A stretch of DNA of 17,015 nucleotides from Halanaerobiales bacterium (GCA_023128035.1 JAGMES010000091.1:1-17015), one strand, 5' to 3'; positions 1 to 7,119 are shown, counted from the first letter of the stretch. Program-made: numbers and translations. The notes: generated from the letters alone by a model not told the origin.

Positions 1-22
1 CATATAAAATAATGTCTATATT

Positions 23-217
23 TTAGAATATATATTTTGAAATATAGGGTTTAATTAAGCTATGCTGCACTAGGAAAGACATTCCATTCGTAGTAGAATA
101 TATTTTAGTCATTTTCAGGATTGAGTTCATAGGTATAATCCAAGTCATTAGTAGCATAAATAGATATGAAGGATTCTTAATCGTATCTTTGATATTTATT
201 TTGACGATATTATTCAT
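23..217 (-). pseudogene. ABC-2 type permease, N-terminal fragment (premature stop)
   Basis: The ATG at 217 overlaps the last codons of the upstream ATPase gene (its TAA is at 210-212), with an AGGTGGTGAT ribosome site just before it, as expected for a translationally coupled permease. The 64 residues begin with an amphipathic N-terminus (MNNIVKINIKDTIKNPSYLF) leading into one hydrophobic segment at about residues 18-36, the usual opening of an ABC-2 type permease. Reading then stops at TAA (23-25). Full permeases of this kind usually have some 230-400 residues and about six membrane spans, so this is a truncated or frame-shifted gene. Only 22 bases of the window lie beyond the stop. That short stretch stays open in the same frame, so a simple nonsense mutation is possible. 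The family assignment rests mostly on position after the ATPase and on the N-terminal pattern. Confidence 0.5.
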
Positions 218-938
218 TTGAAGTATCACCACCTAATACACTAAAGAATTTTTGCTCTAAGTTACCCACTGTGCCATCATTAATAAAAGTTTCTATTATA
301 TGACCATTATTTAATACTGAAATTATATCGCTAACTTTTTCTATCTCAGATAAATCATGGGATGTTAATAAGATAGTTTTGCCTTCGTTTTTAAGCATCT
401 TAAATAAATGTCTAATCTCTAGACGAGATTGAGGATCAAGGCCTGACGTTGGCTCGTCAAATAATATAAGGGTTGAGTCTCTCAATATTGTTATTAAAAT
501 AGATAGTTTGCGTTTCATACCTTTTGAATATTCTAACACTTCGTTTTCCAAATCCATATCCAATCTTAGTGTTTTTGCATAAATTTGAGTTTTTTTTGCA
601 ATTGAAACTTTATCTATATTAAAATAATCGCAGAAACAGTTAATATTTTCTTGACCTGTTTTTTTTTCAAATAGATAGTCATTTTCAAGTAAGGCAGAAA
701 TGCTATTTTTATCAAAGAAATATTCAATGGTTCCGCTATCAATTTTCAACAAATCCAAGATTAGACGCAAGAGCGTTGTTTTACCAGCTCCATTAGGACC
801 GATAATTGCATAAACGCTATTTTTGGGTATGCAAAAAGAAATATTTTTAACTACATTTTTGTTTTCAAATCTTTTATTAACGTTTACTAAACTAATAATT
901 TCTCCTTTATTACCTGTGATACTTTGTTTGTGCCCCAT
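210..938 (-). CDS. ABC transporter ATP-binding protein
   Basis: A 242-residue ABC ATPase that would power an ABC-2 type exporter together with the following permease. Visible motifs: Walker A GPNGAGKTT near residues 47-55, a non-canonical signature YSKGMKRKLS in place of LSGGQ, Walker B TLILFDEP, the D-loop SGLD, and the H-loop histidine in LLTSHD. These order and space as in complete exporters, so the nucleotide-binding domain looks intact. I chose the ATG at 938 because a GGGGG run lies about 9 bases upstream; an in-frame TTG at 944 is too close to it. The ABC domain proper starts about 13 residues in. The gene follows the remnant of a radical-SAM maturase and precedes a broken permease, so it may be an orphan relic of a peptide-export cassette. 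It is probably transcribed from the promoter at 1206-1234. Confidence 0.9.
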   Translation of the reverse strand: MGHKQSITGNKGEIISLVNVNKRFENKNVVKNISFCIPKNSVYAIIGPNGAGKTTLLRLILDLLKIDSGTIEYFFDKNSISALLENDYLFEKKTGQENINCFCDYFNIDKVSIAKKTQIYAKTLRLDMDLENEVLEYSKGMKRKLSILITILRDSTLILFDEPTSGLDPQSRLEIRHLFKMLKNEGKTILLTSHDLSEIEKVSDIISVLNNGHIIETFINDGTVGNLEQKFFSVLGGDTSNE

Positions 939-949
939 TTGCAAATTCC

Positions 950-1147
950 CCCTAGTTCTTTAAACTTGATAAAATCAGAGTTTTGGTCATATATATCTTT
1001 GATATTTGTTGTAAATACATTACCGATACTATTATTGAAATAATTAAGATTATCCATCATGCATAACTTAATATCACCACTAGATGAAATTGATTTATAA
1101 TTTCAACGTTATCTAATATTAACAGGTGCCATTTGAGGGTCTTTCAT
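950..1147 (-). pseudogene. Radical-SAM/SPASM maturase remnant
   Basis: A strong ribosome site (AAAGGAGTG) precedes the ATG at 1147, but after 12 codons (MKDPQMAPVNIR) a TAA (1109-1111) and soon a TGA (1103-1105) end the frame. The same frame then reopens and reads a segment with ISSSGDIKLC near 1087-1061 and IGNVF followed by NIKDIY near 1027-989. That pattern matches the first part of a SPASM domain, where GD(I/V)xxC supplies an auxiliary iron-sulfur ligand and IGN(I/V)x..xIxxIY follows. The N-terminal 12 residues also resemble the lead-in just before the strand and CxxxCxxC motif of such enzymes. The whole catalytic core with CxxxCxxC is missing, and the last SPASM cysteines are replaced by the start region of the ABC gene. 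I read this as an internal-deletion pseudogene of a peptide-modifying radical-SAM enzyme. The call is by motif recognition only. Confidence 0.55.
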
Positions 1148-1205
1148 AAGAAGTCACTCCTTTCTATAAAATTTTAGTATTTAATTCCTAAAATTAACTA
1201 ACAAG

Positions 1206-1234
1206 ATTGTATCATAATAATAAAAAAAATACAA
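1206..1234 (-). promoter_or_regulatory. Sigma-A-type promoter for the minus-strand cassette
   Basis: Reading leftward, TTGTAT (1234-1229) and TACAAT (1211-1206) are separated by exactly 17 bases, and the -10 is preceded by TG one base away (extended -10). The start codon of the maturase remnant lies about 60 bases downstream. The -35 hexamer overlaps one arm of a perfect inverted repeat, which suggests regulated initiation. Confidence 0.55.
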
Positions 1235-1287
1235 TATGTAATTTAAAATTTTGGTAATTTTTTATTCATCACTAATTACATATTGTA
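1230..1287. repeat. Perfect 14-bp inverted repeat (possible operator)
   Basis: TACAATATGTAATT at 1230-1243 is matched by its exact reverse complement AATTACATATTGTA at 1274-1287, with 30 bases between. The left arm covers the -35 element of the minus-strand promoter; arm starts are 44 bp apart, close to four helical turns. This would suit two bound regulator units on one DNA face or a looped repressor. The region is AT-rich, but a 14-bp perfect match in this position is unlikely to be trivial. A role as a hairpin in RNA is less likely since no T-run follows either arm. Confidence 0.5.
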
Positions 1288-1340
1288 AAAATAAAAGTTT
1301 AAGTAACAAAAGGTCTATTAAGACGAATCTGAAAAAGTAA

Positions 1341-1511
1341 AATCAAAAATTAGAGTTAGGTCAATATACAGTTATAGATAAAATATCAGTAAAGTTGAAT
1401 GAAAAAAATGATTGTTATGAAGCAGAGTTTTCTAATCTAGGGTTAATAGTATGGACACTAACAAATAAACAGTTTTCAAATTCCAAAATCTATGTTATTA
1501 TGTATAGATAA
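1341..1511 (+). pseudogene. Possible degraded coding fragment upstream of cysS
   Basis: An open frame of 56 codons runs from just after a TAA (1338-1340) to TAA at 1509-1511. The translation has protein-like character (ELGQYTVIDKISVKL, then YEAEFSNLGLIV), resembling the beta-strand opening of small soluble proteins. There is no ATG/GTG/TTG with a ribosome site to start it. It could be the 3' part of a gene whose start was lost when this junction formed. I do not recognise a family. Chance openness in AT-rich DNA cannot be excluded. Confidence 0.25.
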
Positions 1512-1558
1512 GTAATATAAAGTTAGTGAAAACATTTTAAAAGAAGGAGGGGATGGGG

Positions 1559-2769
1559 ATGAGTTTACGAGTGTATAATACTCTAACCCGGCAAAAAGAA
1601 GAGTTTAAAACCATTAAAGACAAAGAAGTAGGTCTTTATAGTTGCGGGCCAACTGTCTATAACTACGCCCACATTGGAAATATGCGTTCCTATATCTTTG
1701 CTGATCTTCTTCGGCGGGTTCTTGAATATAATAATTTTGAAGTAAAACATGTAATGAACATCACCGATGTAGGACATCTTTTATCTGACGCTGATGAGGG
1801 TGAAGATAAGATGGCCAAAACTGCTAGAGAGACTGGCAAGACTCCTTGGGAGATTGCTGAGTTTTATCAAATATTAATTTAGATGAGCAGATAGCAGGTT
1901 CTCGAGTTGAAGTAAACCTTGAAAAACGGCATCCAGCTGATTTTGCCTTATGGAAAAAGGCGGAACCAAACCATATTATGCAATGGGAAAGTCCATGGGG
2001 AATGGGTTATCCAGGATGGCATATTGAATGTTCAGCTATGAGTATAAAATATTTGGGTCGGAATTTTGATATTCATACTGGTGGAATTGATCATATTCCA
2101 ATACATCATGAAAATGAAATCGCACAAAATAAAGGCTATACAGATGAAAAAGTTGTTAACTATTGGATGCATGGAGAGTTCTTGCAGGTTGATGGTGGTA
2201 AAATGTCCAAGAGCATAGGTAATGTATGGAAAGTTTCGGACATAGAGGAGCGCGGGTTTGAAGCATTGGCTTATCGATATATGTGCTTAAACGCTCATTA
2301 TGGGAAAACCACGAACTTTACATGGGATGGTCTGGATGGTTCCCAAAAAGCACTGAATCGCCTTAGAATCAATGTTAAAAAATTCCGTAATGCTACTAAT
2401 CACCTTGATAAACCTGAGTTATTGAAGAAATATCAAGAAAGATTTGAAAATGCAATTAATGATGATATAAATATTCCAGAAGCGTTAGGAATTCTTTGGG
2501 AACTTGTTCGGAATCCTGAGATGGTTTCTAAAGAAGTATATAGCTTAATTCTTGACTGGGATAGAATTTTTGGTCTTGATGTATCTCAGGAGATCGAGAA
2601 GAGACAAGAGTTGTCTGAAGAGCTAATGAAGTTGATCGAAGAACGTAAAGAAGCTAGAGCTAATAAGGATTGGGCTCATTCTGATGCTTTACGTGATCAG
2701 CTAAAAGAACATGGGGTTATTGTTAAAGATACTAAAGAAGGCATGGTTTGGGAGATTATAAACGCCTAA
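1559..2769 (+). pseudogene. cysS: Cysteinyl-tRNA synthetase, disrupted by internal deletion
   Basis: Two out-of-phase pieces of one class I synthetase that charges tRNA-Cys. The first (1559-1882, start chosen at 1559 because AAGGAGG at 1544-1550 sits 8 bases before it) carries the zinc-ligand Cys29, the HIGH-type motif HIGN at residues 38-41, and NITDVGH, and runs into a stop after EIAEFYQ. The second is open from about 1867 ([15 protein letters not shown]) to 2769 and carries PGWHIECSAMS, GGIDHIPIHHENEIAQ and the KMSKS motif GGKMSKSIGN. Compared with full-length CysRS, about 60 residues are missing at the junction near 1867, including the RATxHI region, and the frame shifts. An internal ATG at 1978 could start a C-terminal piece, but it would lack the HIGH motif and be inactive. 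Since CysRS is essential, either an intact copy exists elsewhere or the deletion is an assembly error. The GGxDHIPxHHxNEIAQ signature is of the divergent CysRS subgroup, which fits an extra copy. Confidence 0.85.
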
Positions 2770-2773
2770 TATA

Positions 2774-2840
2774 AAAGATGGCAAAAACGGTTGCTACGTA
2801 ACATTTCTGGGCAATTTGTTTTTGCCATTTTTCATTTTTT
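2774..2840 (+). terminator. Intrinsic terminator after cysS
   Basis: An 11-bp perfect stem, ATGGCAAAAAC (2778-2788) pairing with GTTTTTGCCAT (2818-2828), with a 29-base loop and a T-rich tail (TTTTC then TTTTTT). Upstream A-run gives it some symmetry for the opposite strand. Confidence 0.7.
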
Positions 2841-2871
2841 AAGAAGGTTCCTTGAAAAGGATGATGTTTCA

Positions 2872-2900
2872 TTGACGTATCATTAAATATCTGGTATTCT
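2872..2900 (+). promoter_or_regulatory. Sigma-A-type promoter of prfB
   Basis: TTGACG (2872-2877) and TATTCT (2895-2900) are separated by 17 bases, about 77 bases before the GTG start of prfB. It sits just downstream of the cysS terminator, so prfB is transcribed independently of cysS. Confidence 0.65.
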
Positions 2901-2976
2901 AGAGGTGGATTTAATTTTTTATTTGGAGAATTTTTCGTGAATGTTCTAAATACTTTGTTAAAGGAGTGAAGTTATC

Positions 2977-4093
2977 GTGTTTCGTGAATATGCTAAAGAA
3001 TTAGAAATGCAACTGAAAAAATTAAAAGATTTGGGTGAATCTCTTTGACTTGGCTGGCCTAAAGAAAAAACAAGCCGACTTAGAAAAAGAGATGAGTGTA
3101 CCAAACTTTTGGAATAAACCTGAGATAGCTCAGAAGATTACTCAAGAGGTCAGTAATTTAAAAAAGAGAATTGAATATCATGAAGGTTTAATGTCTACAG
3201 TTGAAGATTTAATTGTTTTATTAGAGATGGCGGAAGAAGAGGATGATCAGCATACTCTAAAAGAGGTGGAAGTTGAACTTAAAACTTTGAAAGAAGAAAT
3301 AGATGAATTAGAATTGAGAACCCTATTAGGTGATGAATATGATGCTAATAATGCAATTCTCTCTATTCATCCAGGAGCTGGAGGTACTGAATCACAGGAT
3401 TGGGCTTCTATGCTTTTAAGAATGTACACCCGCTGGGCTGAAACCAATGGTTATCAGCTAGAGACTTTGGAATTTTTAAATGGTGATGAAGCAGGAATTA
3501 AGAGTGTGACACTATTGCTAAAGGGTGATTATGCATATGGCTATTTAAAGGGAGAACGGGGAGTCCATCGTTTAGTTCGAATCTCTCCTTTTGATTCCGC
3601 AGGTCGCCGCCATACATCCTTTTCATCGGTTGATGTTTTGCCAGAGATTGATGATGATGTTCAAGTAGATATTGATACATCTGAACTTAAAATAGATACT
3701 TATCGTGCAAGTGGAGCTGGAGGGCAGCATATAAATACAACAGACTCTGCGGTACGAATTACTCACTTGCCTACAGGTATTGTTGTTCAATGTCAAAATG
3801 AGCGTTCTCAGCATAAAAATCGGGATATGGCTATGAAAGTTTTAAAGGCTAGATTATATGAATTTTATAAAGCACAGCAAGAGGCCGAAATGGATGAAAT
3901 TAAGGGTGAATATAAAGAGATCGCCTGGGGTAATCAGATTCGTTCTTATGTCTTCCATCCTTATAATATGATTAAAGATCATCGTACGAATGTTGAAGAA
4001 GGTAATGTTCAGAAAGTGATGGATGGAAACTTGGGTTCTTTCATCCAGGCATATTTAACGACATTTCAGAAGGGGAAGTCCTCCTCTCGATAG
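2977..4093 (+). CDS. prfB: Peptide chain release factor 2 (programmed +1 frameshift)
   Basis: RF2 recognises UGA and UAA stop codons and triggers peptide release on the ribosome. Translation starts at GTG 2977 (AAGGAGTGAA site 2961-2970) and reads 22 further codons to the slippery CTT (3043-3045) followed by in-frame TGA (3046-3048) and C. A +1 slip skips T3046 and continues GAC at 3047, giving 371 residues: join 2977-3045 and 3047-4093. GGGTGA (3033-3038) upstream can pair with the 16S tail as the stimulator, though weaker than the enterobacterial AGGGGG. The first frame ends DLGESL and the second continues [16 protein letters not shown]. Conserved parts include the RF2 SPF recognition tripeptide in [12 protein letters not shown] and the catalytic GGQ in [20 protein letters not shown] at 3035 in the downstream frame is not the real start. 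The frameshift makes synthesis self-limiting: low RF2 favours the slip. Confidence 0.97.
3033..3049 (+). promoter_or_regulatory. RF2 autoregulatory frameshift site
   Basis: CTT-TGA-C at 3043-3049 with a Shine-Dalgarno-like GGGTGA a few bases upstream. Known for prfB across most bacteria; here the site geometry is conserved while the stimulator is shorter than usual. Confidence 0.93.
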
Positions 4094-4126
4094 GTGGGAA
4101 TGGAATAATTTGAATATAATGTTAAA

Positions 4127-4201
4127 ACTTCAATGGGCGGTTTAAATCCCCTTCTGAAGTCGTTAAACTTAAGAAATAATAACTTGTTATTATTTCGACT
4201 T
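4127..4201 (+). other. Leader with competing hairpins between prfB and the DUF2993 gene
   Basis: ACTTCA (4127-4132) can pair with TGAAGT (4155-4160). AAGTC (4157-4161) can instead pair with GACTT (4197-4201), closing around a strong AT hairpin of 11-bp arms (4173-4183 with 4186-4196). The two outer pairings share 4157-4160 and exclude each other. No proper T-run follows, so this is not a clear terminator. It may be mRNA structure or a weak prfB end. Otherwise the 137-base gap holds only the GAGGTGA ribosome site (4218-4224) for the next gene. Confidence 0.35.
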
Positions 4202-4230
4202 TAAAAAGGAAAAAATAGAGGTGAACCACT

Positions 4231-4926
4231 TTGAAATATGGGATCGCTGGTTTGATTGTAGTTTTAGTTTTGACTTGGGGGTTATCAGAACTTTTGTTAC
4301 CTGGTTATTATGAAAAACAGGTGGAAGCGAGTTTAAGAGAACAGGTAGAAAAAGTAGAACTAATCACGGTTAATATATCATCCAGACCAGCTTTTCTTTT
4401 GCTGGCAGGACAGGTGCAGCACGGTTCCGTTCAGGTAAAAGGGGTTGAGAGTCAAGGTCTTAGGATTGAAGAGTTGACTGCACGGTATGAAAATTTAGTA
4501 TTTTCAAAGACTGAATCTCAAGTTAAAGCGATCAAAGGAAATAATACTTTTTTCAAAGCAGTAATTCTTGAAGATGATGTGGAAGATTATCTTCAAACTA
4601 CAATTCCTATGATTGAAAAGCTATCTGCAGATCTTGATGTAGTTTTCAATTCAAATCAAGTGATTCTTAATTTTCAAATTATGTTTTTTGGTTCTTCTTT
4701 TGATTTTGAGTTATCAGGTTATTTTGAGATTATAGATAATTATACAATTCGATATCATCCTAAAGATTTGAAAAGTGGTGAAATGAAACTGCCTTCGTTT
4801 ATAACTAAAGCTCTTGAAGAATTAGAGTTTGATTTAAAATTGGAACAGTTTCTGTTACCTTTAGTTTTAAATGAAATTTACCTTGAAGGTGGAAAACTTT
4901 TCATTTTAGGAGGAAGTAGACAATAA
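4231..4926 (+). CDS. DUF2993 / LmeA-like membrane-anchored lipid-binding protein
   Basis: A 231-residue protein starting at TTG 4231, six bases after GAGGTGA. One membrane anchor (about residues 4-21) is followed by an extracytoplasmic domain. The opening EKQVEASLREQVEKVELITVNI, then a SRPAFLLLAGQVQHGSVQV block and ...ELTARYENL, is characteristic of the DUF2993 (LmeA) family. That family forms an elongated beta-rich fold related to phospholipid-binding TULIP-like proteins; mycobacterial LmeA is a periplasmic lipid binder needed for lipomannan elongation. Here a role in lipid handling at the cell envelope is inferred from family only, though it fits an organism with two membranes. The length is normal. 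It has its own terminator and a long gap to prfB, so it may be a single-gene unit. Confidence 0.7.
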   Translation: MKYGIAGLIVVLVLTWGLSELLLPGYYEKQVEASLREQVEKVELITVNISSRPAFLLLAGQVQHGSVQVKGVESQGLRIEELTARYENLVFSKTESQVKAIKGNNTFFKAVILEDDVEDYLQTTIPMIEKLSADLDVVFNSNQVILNFQIMFFGSSFDFELSGYFEIIDNYTIRYHPKDLKSGEMKLPSFITKALEELEFDLKLEQFLLPLVLNEIYLEGGKLFILGGSRQ

Positions 4927-4932
4927 TTGAAA

Positions 4933-4965
4933 AGCTGCGTAATATTATACGCAGCTATTTTATTG
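4933..4965 (+). terminator. Intrinsic terminator after the DUF2993 gene
   Basis: Nine-bp perfect stem AGCTGCGTA (4933-4941) and TACGCAGCT (4948-4956), six-base loop, tail ATTTTATT. It starts six bases after the stop codon. Confidence 0.8.
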
Positions 4966-5115
4966 AAGAAAATTGTCTTTCGTGGATAAAATCCTTCTTG
5001 TGGACGAATCATATAATGAGTTATTCTAAATATTCAAACAAAAGGGTTTTGTGAAGATAAAGTAGAAGTATTTAAACGCGTTAATGTTAAAATTTGCATT
5101 GTGGGGGTCTCTACT

Positions 5116-7119
5116 ATGAAGAGAAAAGTCTTAATGGGAGTTATATTGTTGAGTCTATTTGTCAGTTTAGTAGTGATGATCGGACGTCATCAAATTGAAC
5201 AGGCCAGTCCAGATGTTGAAGTAGTTTTAGATTGGAGTTCACTTCAAGATTTACAAAAGGTGGTAAGACAGCCTATGCCTGACCTTTTACAGAGTTTTAA
5301 AGACTCTGGGGTTACGTCAGTTGCTATTTACGAAAAAAAACTTATCGATTATGTAAAAGATAATCAGGTAGTTATACTTGATGGACAGGATTTGCTTCGT
5401 GAATATTTTTTAAATGGAGAAATTAATCCTGTGGTTAATGGACTTTATGACGAGGACTTTCGTGCAAGCATGAACAATATTTTTCTAATTTTTCAGGATA
5501 AAGCTACATATAATAAGCTTTACACTTTAATTGAAGACTTGCCTGATTACTTGATTAAAGGAACAAAGGATTTAGCTAAGAATCTTTATGTTATAGAAAT
5601 TGAAGATGGTGATTCAGAATTTTTAGATATACCGTTAGGTTTTAGCGATTGTGAGATTGAGATGATTAATGAAGCAGGTTTAAGATTGATACCTCGTTTT
5701 AGTGATACCAAAGAAGAATTAGCTATGCTGCCAGATATTTTGCAAGATTTACAGAGTAAAGGTGAGATTTCTAAGATCATTTTTGCTGGTGTAAGTATAC
5801 TTGGGAATCCCAATCATTTGAAAGAAACAGCTGATATCTTAAAGGATTATACTGTTGGTATGATCGAACCTTTTATTGGATACCAGGAGGGTATTAGAGA
5901 ATTAGCTGTTATAAAAGATTTTGAAATCGTTCGAGTGCATAGTTTACAACAAAAAGAGATGGATAAATACTCTTATGAAAAGGTATTGGATCGTTATATT
6001 AGAGCGATTAAAGAACGAAATGTGCGTGTTGTATATTTGAGACCATTTTTAACTGAAAAAGGCGCCGAGAAACCTTTAGCGTTGAATCTTCGCTTGATAA
6101 AGGATTTACAAAATAATTTAAGCAAGAGTGGGTATCGTTTGGGTGTAGCCAAACCTTTCTCTGAATGGAGAACGGGAATAGTCTGGATTGGACTTATTTC
6201 TTTAGGAGTTATTGCTGCTAGTCTATTACTTGTCAATCGGTTTATAGTTTTACCTGATTGGTTGGATTATGGTTTGGTGGTTCTAGGAGGTCTTGGTACT
6301 TTTATTCTAGCTTCTAAAGGATATGTTTTGCAAACCAGAGATTTATTAGCCTTAGTAGCTTCTTTTGTTTTGCCATCTCTTGCGGTTATAGAAGGATTTC
6401 AGGGCTTAATTAAAGAAAATAATGGAGTTGAAAAGAGAAAAGCAAAAGTTATTTTACAATTTATAAAGATTACTGGGATAACCTCTATCGGTGTTCTTTA
6501 TGTGGTTGGGCTATTGAGTGATCTTCGTTATCTTTATCAGATCAATCAGTTTAGAGGAATTAAATTATCTTTTGTTTTACCACTTCTCATCATAGCACTT
6601 TATTATTTAAAAGAGCATCTTTTTGCAAAAGATGTTACTAAAACCGCAGGAATGCTGAAGAATGGATTTACATGGTTAAATCAACCAGTCCGTTATAGTC
6701 ATCTGATGATTTTTGGATTAATTGGGATAGTAGGAATTCTTTACATTGGACGTACTGGAAATTTTCCAATTTTACCGATACCAGCTTTGGAACTTACCTT
6801 GCGTGACTTTTTAGAAAAGCTCTTAGTTTTTAGGCCGAGATTTAAGGAGTTTGCTATTGGTCACCCATTTATGTTGTTGGCTCTATATTATGGGATTAAA
6901 AATAAAGGGAAATGGTTATTACCATTAATGATTTTGGGTTCCATTGGTCAAATAAATATAGTTAATACTTTTGCACATATTCATACCCCTGTTATTGTTT
7001 CAATAGTTCGTACTCTATGGGGAGCAGTTTTAGGAATATTGTTAGGTTTAATTTTGATTATGGTTTATCAGATCGGTAGTAAATTATGGAGAAAGATGAG
7101 GAGATTTGTTTATGAGTAA
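5116..7119 (+). CDS. DUF5693-family polytopic membrane protein
   Basis: A 667-residue protein of unknown function. I chose ATG 5116 (MKRKVLMG) because GGGGG lies about 9 bases upstream; a GTG at 5101 would place the start inside that site. One N-terminal membrane span (about residues 5-23) leads to an extracytoplasmic domain of about 330 residues with repeated phrases such as SGVTSVAIYEKKL and ...RNVRVVYLRPF, alpha/beta in character. A C-terminal half with roughly eight to ten hydrophobic spans follows (first at about 354-375, last two at about 605-655). This architecture and the position directly before csaB match the DUF5693 family of Firmicutes. It is inferred to serve secondary cell-wall polymer export, assembly or sensing, but no catalytic motif is visible. 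It overlaps csaB by 8 bp, so coupled translation is likely. It heads the apparent operon 5116-11638. Confidence 0.75.
   Translation: MKRKVLMGVILLSLFVSLVVMIGRHQIEQASPDVEVVLDWSSLQDLQKVVRQPMPDLLQSFKDSGVTSVAIYEKKLIDYVKDNQVVILDGQDLLREYFLNGEINPVVNGLYDEDFRASMNNIFLIFQDKATYNKLYTLIEDLPDYLIKGTKDLAKNLYVIEIEDGDSEFLDIPLGFSDCEIEMINEAGLRLIPRFSDTKEELAMLPDILQDLQSKGEISKIIFAGVSILGNPNHLKETADILKDYTVGMIEPFIGYQEGIRELAVIKDFEIVRVHSLQQKEMDKYSYEKVLDRYIRAIKERNVRVVYLRPFLTEKGAEKPLALNLRLIKDLQNNLSKSGYRLGVAKPFSEWRTGIVWIGLISLGVIAASLLLVNRFIVLPDWLDYGLVVLGGLGTFILASKGYVLQTRDLLALVASFVLPSLAVIEGFQGLIKENNGVEKRKAKVILQFIKITGITSIGVLYVVGLLSDLRYLYQINQFRGIKLSFVLPLLIIALYYLKEHLFAKDVTKTAGMLKNGFTWLNQPVRYSHLMIFGLIGIVGILYIGRTGNFPILPIPALELTLRDFLEKLLVFRPRFKEFAIGHPFMLLALYYGIKNKGKWLLPLMILGSIGQINIVNTFAHIHTPVIVSIVRTLWGAVLGILLGLILIMVYQIGSKLWRKMRRFVYE

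Noticed and set aside
1109..1147. The 12-residue peptide MKDPQMAPVNIR as a RiPP precursor
   Set aside because: It has no Cys, Ser/Thr-rich or Gly-rich core and no leader length; it fits better as the N-terminus of the broken maturase gene in whose frame the SPASM-like segment continues.
1230..1287. Terminal inverted repeats of a small insertion element (MITE)
   Set aside because: Only 58 bp end to end, no flanking target-site duplication seen, and one arm coincides with a promoter element.
1300..1552. T-box riboswitch upstream of cysS
   Set aside because: No T-box core (AGGGTGGNACCGCG type) and no terminator/antiterminator pair is visible before the start codon.
1978..2769. Independent shorter gene starting at ATG 1978
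   Set aside because: The frame is open upstream to about 1867 with clear CysRS sequence, no ribosome site precedes 1978, and the product would lack the HIGH motif; it is the 3' half of cysS.
3498..3814. Minus-strand open frames inside prfB, and similar ones inside the 5.6-6.2, 7.4, 11.4 and 13.5 kb genes
   Set aside because: They lie antisense to well-supported genes, lack ribosome sites and have unnatural composition.
3035..4093. Release factor gene starting at GTG 3035
   Set aside because: That GTG lies in the frameshift region; the 5' piece from GTG 2977 and the CTT-TGA-C site show the real structure.
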